Source of the DNA: Haloarcula hispanica ATCC 33960
GTDB lineage: Archaea > Halobacteriota > Halobacteria > Halobacteriales > Haloarculaceae
Reading direction: 5' to 3'
Assembly (NCBI RefSeq): GCF_000223905.1
Contig: NC_015948.1
Coordinates: 1,860,001-1,924,000 of the forward strand
Length of the DNA: 64,000 bases
The notes beneath the pieces are model-generated. The model searched no databases and was not told where the DNA came from. It worked only from the letters and a program-made list of their open reading frames with translations. The position numbers were made by a program, and so were the translations under genes. This document shows positions 60,283 to 64,000 of the stretch, piece after piece. Each line of letters opens with the position of its first letter. Positions within the stretch are counted from its first letter, which is position 1.

Positions 60283-63039
60283 TTAGTTGTCGCGTCGGAC
60301 GGCGAGGAGCGCAGCGGCGACGAGCGCGATGAGCGCGATGGCTGCCGTGAAGCCGGGACCTTCCGCGGCGGTGGTCTCGGACTCATCGGTTGCCGGCTCA
60401 TCGGTTGCCGGTGCGTCAGTTTCCTCTTCGGTTTCCGTGTCCGGTGCTTCGGTTTCGGTTTCCGTGTCCGGTGCTTCAGTCTGCTCTTCCTCGACGATGG
60501 TCACGTTCGCACTGTCCGTCACGGCAGAGCCGTTCTGGGTGTACGGATCGTCATCGCCGGGGAAGTCGTACGCTTCGTTGCCGTTGGTGTCCTGGTGCGG
60601 CATCGCGACCGCAGTGAAGTCCTCGTCCATCGGCTCGTCGAGCGTAACCGTGATGTCCTCGTGGCTGCCTGCCCCGAGGTACTCGGAGTTCCCGACGACG
60701 TCGCCGGATGCGTTACCGGCGTGGATTGCGATGAAGCCACCCTCGGACAGCTGTGCGCTGTCGACGACGACTTCGCTACCGTCGGATTCCTGCTCGCTGA
60801 TGCTCACAGTAGCCGTGTCGGCTTCGACGATACGGCCATCTTCCTCGTCGCTGAAGTCAGAGTCACCGTCGACGTCCAGCGTCTGGACGGTGAAGTTCGT
60901 TCCAGCGGAGTAGTCCTGGAAGTCAGCCGTGGCGGTGTACGTACCGTCAGTGGCGACGTCGACTTCCGGACGGATGACGAACGGATTCGCGTCACTCTCG
61001 GACTCCATCTCGACTTCGAGCTCGGAGCCAGGTGCGACGTTCGTCTCACCGGTCACTTCCTGACCAGCGGCGGCCGAGACCGTAACGACGCCGCTGTCGT
61101 CAAGGTCCAGTGTGGCGTCGCGCTCGGACGTGGTGTAGATCGCGCTGTCGCTGTTCCGGTCGTCGGTCAGCGGACCTTCTCGGACGGAGAAGGTAGCGTT
61201 GAGGCGCGTGTCTTCTTCTTTGACAATCGTCTTGCCGTTTTCGAACACAACATCGCTCGTGTCAACAGCGACGAAGTAGGTGTTGTTGTCCGGGTCGTCG
61301 ACAACAGTTACCGCGTCACTGCTGTTCGAGAAGTCAATCGGGTTCGCGTCAGCGTTTGCACCGACGTCGGTCCGGTTGACGTAGAGTCGAAGACCGGACG
61401 TCGTCGCGTCACTGTCGTTGATGCGGTATGGCGTGGTATCGGTCGCTGCGATGAACGCCTCAGTAACATCAGAGGCACTTCCGTCTTCCTGCTCGTATTC
61501 GAGCGCACCCTCGATACCGGATGCCTGAATTTCGTGGACGACAACGTCCTCAGCTGCGACGTCGTCGGACTGCGTGAGGTTCTCACCGATGCGGTCGTAG
61601 ATGTCGACATCATCGTCGTCGATATCTGCGTCGCTCGGTGCAGCCCACGTCTGGATATTTTCAACGGAGTTCTCGTTGAGTCGGAGCGTTCCAACCGTGT
61701 CGGGGCTGGTGACATCCGGGGAGGTCCCGGCGGTCACGTTCATCGAGTAGGAGCCTGCTTCGAGCGTGTCTCCACTCAGGCTACCTCGGGTGTAGTCGCC
61801 ACCCTCCTTGATGTTGTCAATGTCGTCGTCACCAGGCACGCTGAGAACCGTACTATCGCTGTAGTTTCCAGCGGTGTAGCTGTTGAACTGAACGGTAACT
61901 TCGCCGTCACCGTTGTCGTCCTCAAGCTGGCCCTGGATGTAGTAGTTGTCGTCGTTCTCGTCGCCGATGTTGATGACGGCGTCCTCGGTGTTGTCAACCT
62001 GCACCGTGATGTTGACAACGTCGCCAATGTTGTCCTGAACGGTCGAGCTTTCGAAGCTTGCCTCACCGTCGTCGGACTCGGAGACGTTGATCTGGTCGGA
62101 TTCGGCGGAGACGCCGGTCTGGTTGTCCGTCACTTTGACGTAGTACGGACTGTCGTCGGCGCTCTGGTTACCGAAGTCGAACACGACGTTCTCGTTACCT
62201 TTCAGGCTCTCGACCTGCGTGGCAACCTTGTCGTCGTCCTCGTTGAACAGCGTTGCGTTGGCCGGCTCGCCACCACGCGTGGTCGAGACGTTGACCGCAA
62301 GCGTGTCCTTGTCGTCGATGTTGGCACCGTCGCCGACATCGTCGTCAATGTTCACATTGAGATCGAGATTGCTGATGGTGATGTTTTCGTCCGCGTCACC
62401 AGCGACGGAGACCTCGTATTCTTCACCAGTGTCGAGGTTTTCCGTTTCGTAGGTGTAGACTTTGCTGTTGGCTGTGTAAGTGTCCTGCGTGACGACAGCG
62501 CCGTTCGAGTCCTCGACCACAATCTTCGTGCTCGAGGTAGCATCGTCATTGTCTGTGTCGCCGTCGGCTCGGATAGCCAGGACTTCACCGCGGAAGGCGT
62601 TAGTGTCGCCCGAGTCATCGTCGGCGTCGATCGTCTGGGACGTCACGTCGATGTCCTCAGCGACGACCGTGTTGTCACCGCCGGTGAGACCTGAAACCTT
62701 GACGGTCAGGTTCCGGTTCGGCTGAACGTCCTGATCCAGACTGAACTGGAGGCGTCCAGTTGTCCCGTCGTCAGTCGTGTCGACTGACGAGACACCGTAG
62801 TTGCTCGGGTTCTTGTTGCCATCGACGTAGATGTCGATGTCTCCCGTATTGACTGTGCTACCGGTTGAACCATTGAGTGCCAATTCGACTGTCCCGCTAT
62901 CGTATTCTGCTGCCTGCTGGACGCTGACGTTCGCGGCGGCGGCTGCGCCACCGGAGAACGCGATGGTCCCGGCGAATACCGAGAAGACCATCAGCGCCGT
63001 GAGGAACAGGCTGCGGATTTTTTCGTTTGTATCTGTCAT
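60283..63039 (-). CDS. csg: S-layer glycoprotein with PGF-CTERM
   Basis: 918 residues from ATG 63039 (MTDTNEKIRSLFLTALMVFS). Signal peptide with a cut after about residue 33 (GGAAAAA). Acidic, beta-rich domains with about 20 N-x-S/T sequons, a Thr/Glu/Asp-rich stalk (TETEAPDTETE repeats, residues ~845-885) and a C-terminal GPGFTAAIALIALVAAALLAVRRDN. Main cell-envelope lattice protein; the PGF motif is a target of archaeosortase A, 130 bp away. A TATA-like element near 63187-63200 implies a leader of about 120 nt, as reported for other S-layer mRNAs. Confidence 0.9.
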   Translation of the reverse strand: MTDTNEKIRSLFLTALMVFSVFAGTIAFSGGAAAAANVSVQQAAEYDSGTVELALNGSTGSTVNTGDIDIYVDGNKNPSNYGVSSVDTTDDGTTGRLQFSLDQDVQPNRNLTVKVSGLTGGDNTVVAEDIDVTSQTIDADDDSGDTNAFRGEVLAIRADGDTDNDDATSSTKIVVEDSNGAVVTQDTYTANSKVYTYETENLDTGEEYEVSVAGDADENITISNLDLNVNIDDDVGDGANIDDKDTLAVNVSTTRGGEPANATLFNEDDDKVATQVESLKGNENVVFDFGNQSADDSPYYVKVTDNQTGVSAESDQINVSESDDGEASFESSTVQDNIGDVVNITVQVDNTEDAVINIGDENDDNYYIQGQLEDDNGDGEVTVQFNSYTAGNYSDSTVLSVPGDDDIDNIKEGGDYTRGSLSGDTLEAGSYSMNVTAGTSPDVTSPDTVGTLRLNENSVENIQTWAAPSDADIDDDDVDIYDRIGENLTQSDDVAAEDVVVHEIQASGIEGALEYEQEDGSASDVTEAFIAATDTTPYRINDSDATTSGLRLYVNRTDVGANADANPIDFSNSSDAVTVVDDPDNNTYFVAVDTSDVVFENGKTIVKEEDTRLNATFSVREGPLTDDRNSDSAIYTTSERDATLDLDDSGVVTVSAAAGQEVTGETNVAPGSELEVEMESESDANPFVIRPEVDVATDGTYTATADFQDYSAGTNFTVQTLDVDGDSDFSDEEDGRIVEADTATVSISEQESDGSEVVVDSAQLSEGGFIAIHAGNASGDVVGNSEYLGAGSHEDITVTLDEPMDEDFTAVAMPHQDTNGNEAYDFPGDDDPYTQNGSAVTDSANVTIVEEEQTEAPDTETETEAPDTETEEETDAPATDEPATDESETTAAEGPGFTAAIALIALVAAALLAVRRDN

Positions 63040-63078
63040 AGTTTGTGTTGCTATCGGGCGACCCCAGCAGTTTTCCAC

Positions 63079-63611
63079 CTGGTCGGAACGCGGTCACCGC
63101 GACCGCGCATAGACCGAACCGGCGTACTCACTTCTGGCGTCATGGGTAGGGGTATCGGTACATTACCCGAAGTGCGGTAAATGCTTTATGGATAAAGGTT
63201 ACATCCAAATTACACATTGCTGTCAGGTAATAATTATTTTGAAATGGTATGTACTCTTATTCTGGATATTTATTTGACTCTTTCCTGGGACCAGATCTGA
63301 GAAACACGCCTCCCGATTCGACCGGCGGTTGTTCCATCACTCGACTACGGACGGGTCCCAAACCGTTACCGAAACCACCCTCGCAGTGGCGGACATCGAG
63401 GAGGTGTCCGGCAGGCGCTGGGTTACTGCCGCGTTGGGCCAGCGTTCGACTGTGATCCAGTCACGACTGCCGATGGGCAGTTAGCCGTTCAGAAGCGGAC
63501 GGAATCGTGTCTGAGTAAACAACGAGTCCCGAGTCGGTCTGCAGTCTGTTTGCACTCTTCACGTACGCGCACGAAAGAAAGAACGGTGTTCAGGGACCGG
63601 AGTGGTTCCGG
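63079..63611. other. Promoter and intergenic region between the S-layer genes
   Basis: About 530 bp. AT-rich at 63170-63270 with TATA-like GCTTTATGG and TAATAATTATTTT. No gene supported. Its right end (63572-63611) repeats the 3' flank of the first S-layer gene. Confidence 0.55.
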
Positions 63612-63695
63612 TTAGTTGTCGCGTCGGACAGCGAGGAGCGCAGCAGCGACGAGCGCGATGAGCGCGATGGCTGCCGTGAAGCCGGGACCTTCCGC
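63572..63695. repeat. Near-identical copy of 60243-60366 (S-layer 3' ends)
   Basis: About 124 bp covering the last codons, the stop and about 40 bp of 3' flank of both S-layer genes differ at only about five positions. Identity across the stop suggests gene conversion or a recent duplication. Confidence 0.75.
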
Positions 63696-64000
63696 TTCGG
63701 TGGTCTCGGTTCCAGTGTCCGGCGTGTCCTCAGGCGTGTCCGCAGGCGTGTCTTCTGGCGTGTCCTCAGGCGTGTCCTCAGGCGTGTCCTCAGGCGTGTC
63801 CTCAGGCGTATCCTCAGGCTCCTCGGCGGAGACAGTCACGTTCGCACTGTCCGTCACGGCGGAGCCGTTCTGGGTGTACGGACCGTCATCGCCGGGGAAG
63901 TCGTACTCTTCGTTGCCGTTGGTGTCCTGGTGCGGCATTGCGACCGCAGTGAAGTTCTCGTCCATCGGCTCGTCGAGCGTGATCGTGAGGTCATTGTACG
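63612..64000 (-). CDS. Second S-layer glycoprotein gene (5' partial)
   Basis: The last ~128 residues are visible; the frame is open to the right edge. The end is almost identical to the first S-layer protein: FTAVAMPHQDTNGNE, DPY/GPYTQNGSAVTDSANVT, and GPGFTAAIALIALVAAALLAVRRDN (identical). Between them is a stalk of eight four-residue EDTP-type repeats, encoded by eight 12-bp DNA units (63724-63819). Its promoter lies beyond the window, so the gene order is two tandem paralogs on the minus strand. Confidence 0.88.
   Translation of the reverse strand, partial: YNDLTITLDEPMDENFTAVAMPHQDTNGNEEYDFPGDDGPYTQNGSAVTDSANVTVSAEEPEDTPEDTPEDTPEDTPEDTPEDTPADTPEDTPDTGTETTEAEGPGFTAAIALIALVAAALLAVRRDN
63724..63819. 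repeat. 12-bp tandem repeat, eight copies, in the S-layer stalk
   Basis: Unit GTGTCCTCAGGC repeated eight times with single-base variants (CGCAGG, TTCTGG, GTATCC); in frame, it codes for EDTP units on the minus strand. Copy number change would lengthen or shorten the stalk without a frameshift. Confidence 0.85.

Noticed and set aside
60595..62694. 699-codon frame antisense to the S-layer gene
   Set aside because: Antisense of an acidic repetitive gene gives Val/Arg/Asp-rich open frames; no domain pattern.

Overview
The window looks like main-chromosome DNA of a haloarchaeon, most like Haloarcula or a close relative. The proteins are acidic, third codon positions are GC-rich, and signal peptides are of Tat/lipobox type. 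Archaeal information genes are present: TFB, Rpo11/RpoL, RNase P component 4, 7S/SRP RNA, GatAC, Trm5 and diphthine synthase. Two tandem S-layer glycoprotein genes with PGF-type C-termini sit next to an archaeosortase gene. Intergenic DNA is AT-rich, with TATA elements 25-33 bp before many start codons, as expected for leaderless transcripts.

Layout. 1-5041: formate dehydrogenase operon (alpha cut by the window edge, Fe-S beta, small membrane subunit, cytochrome b). 5070-9428: a CxxCH protein, a small membrane protein, and an IclR regulator next to a 2-keto-3-deoxypentonate dehydratase-like gene. 9529-12776: acyl-CoA synthetase, SRP RNA and small genes. 12851-15250: tRNA-Arg(UCG), then a small accessory segment (lipoprotein, VapBC-like pair) ending in degenerate copies of the tRNA 3' end. 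15426-25961: housekeeping block (MscS, YhbY, Rnp4, two GT4 glycosyltransferases, MFS, HtpX, GatA/GatC, TFB, NUDIX). 26110-27890: glutaminase-less asparagine-synthetase-like protein with a PHP phosphoesterase.

28139-35661 is the most unusual part: a respiratory/anaerobic accessory island. It holds a heme-type radical SAM enzyme with a PaaB-like partner, a multicopper oxidase, a winged-helix regulator, paralogous small membrane proteins, a polytopic His-rich membrane protein, two DUF2249 proteins, a free-standing HemA dimerisation domain and a cupin. Two operator families tie it together. A 19-bp near-palindrome precedes both the radical SAM operon and the multicopper oxidase. A CGAAY-N2-GTTCG palindrome resembling the NarO site lies between two divergent gene pairs with identical 40/39 bp geometry.

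36897-49580: PurL, a histidine kinase plus FIST sensor, HisF, Rpo11, cytochrome oxidase subunit III, a zinc alcohol dehydrogenase and small conserved proteins. 49855: tRNA-Thr(CGU). 50007-55224: a branched-chain amino-acid/amide-type ABC importer operon with a universal stress protein. 55369-59111: SLC13 transporter, small XRE-like protein, Trm5, DphB. 60135 to the end: archaeosortase A next to two S-layer genes, an enzyme and its probable major substrates side by side.
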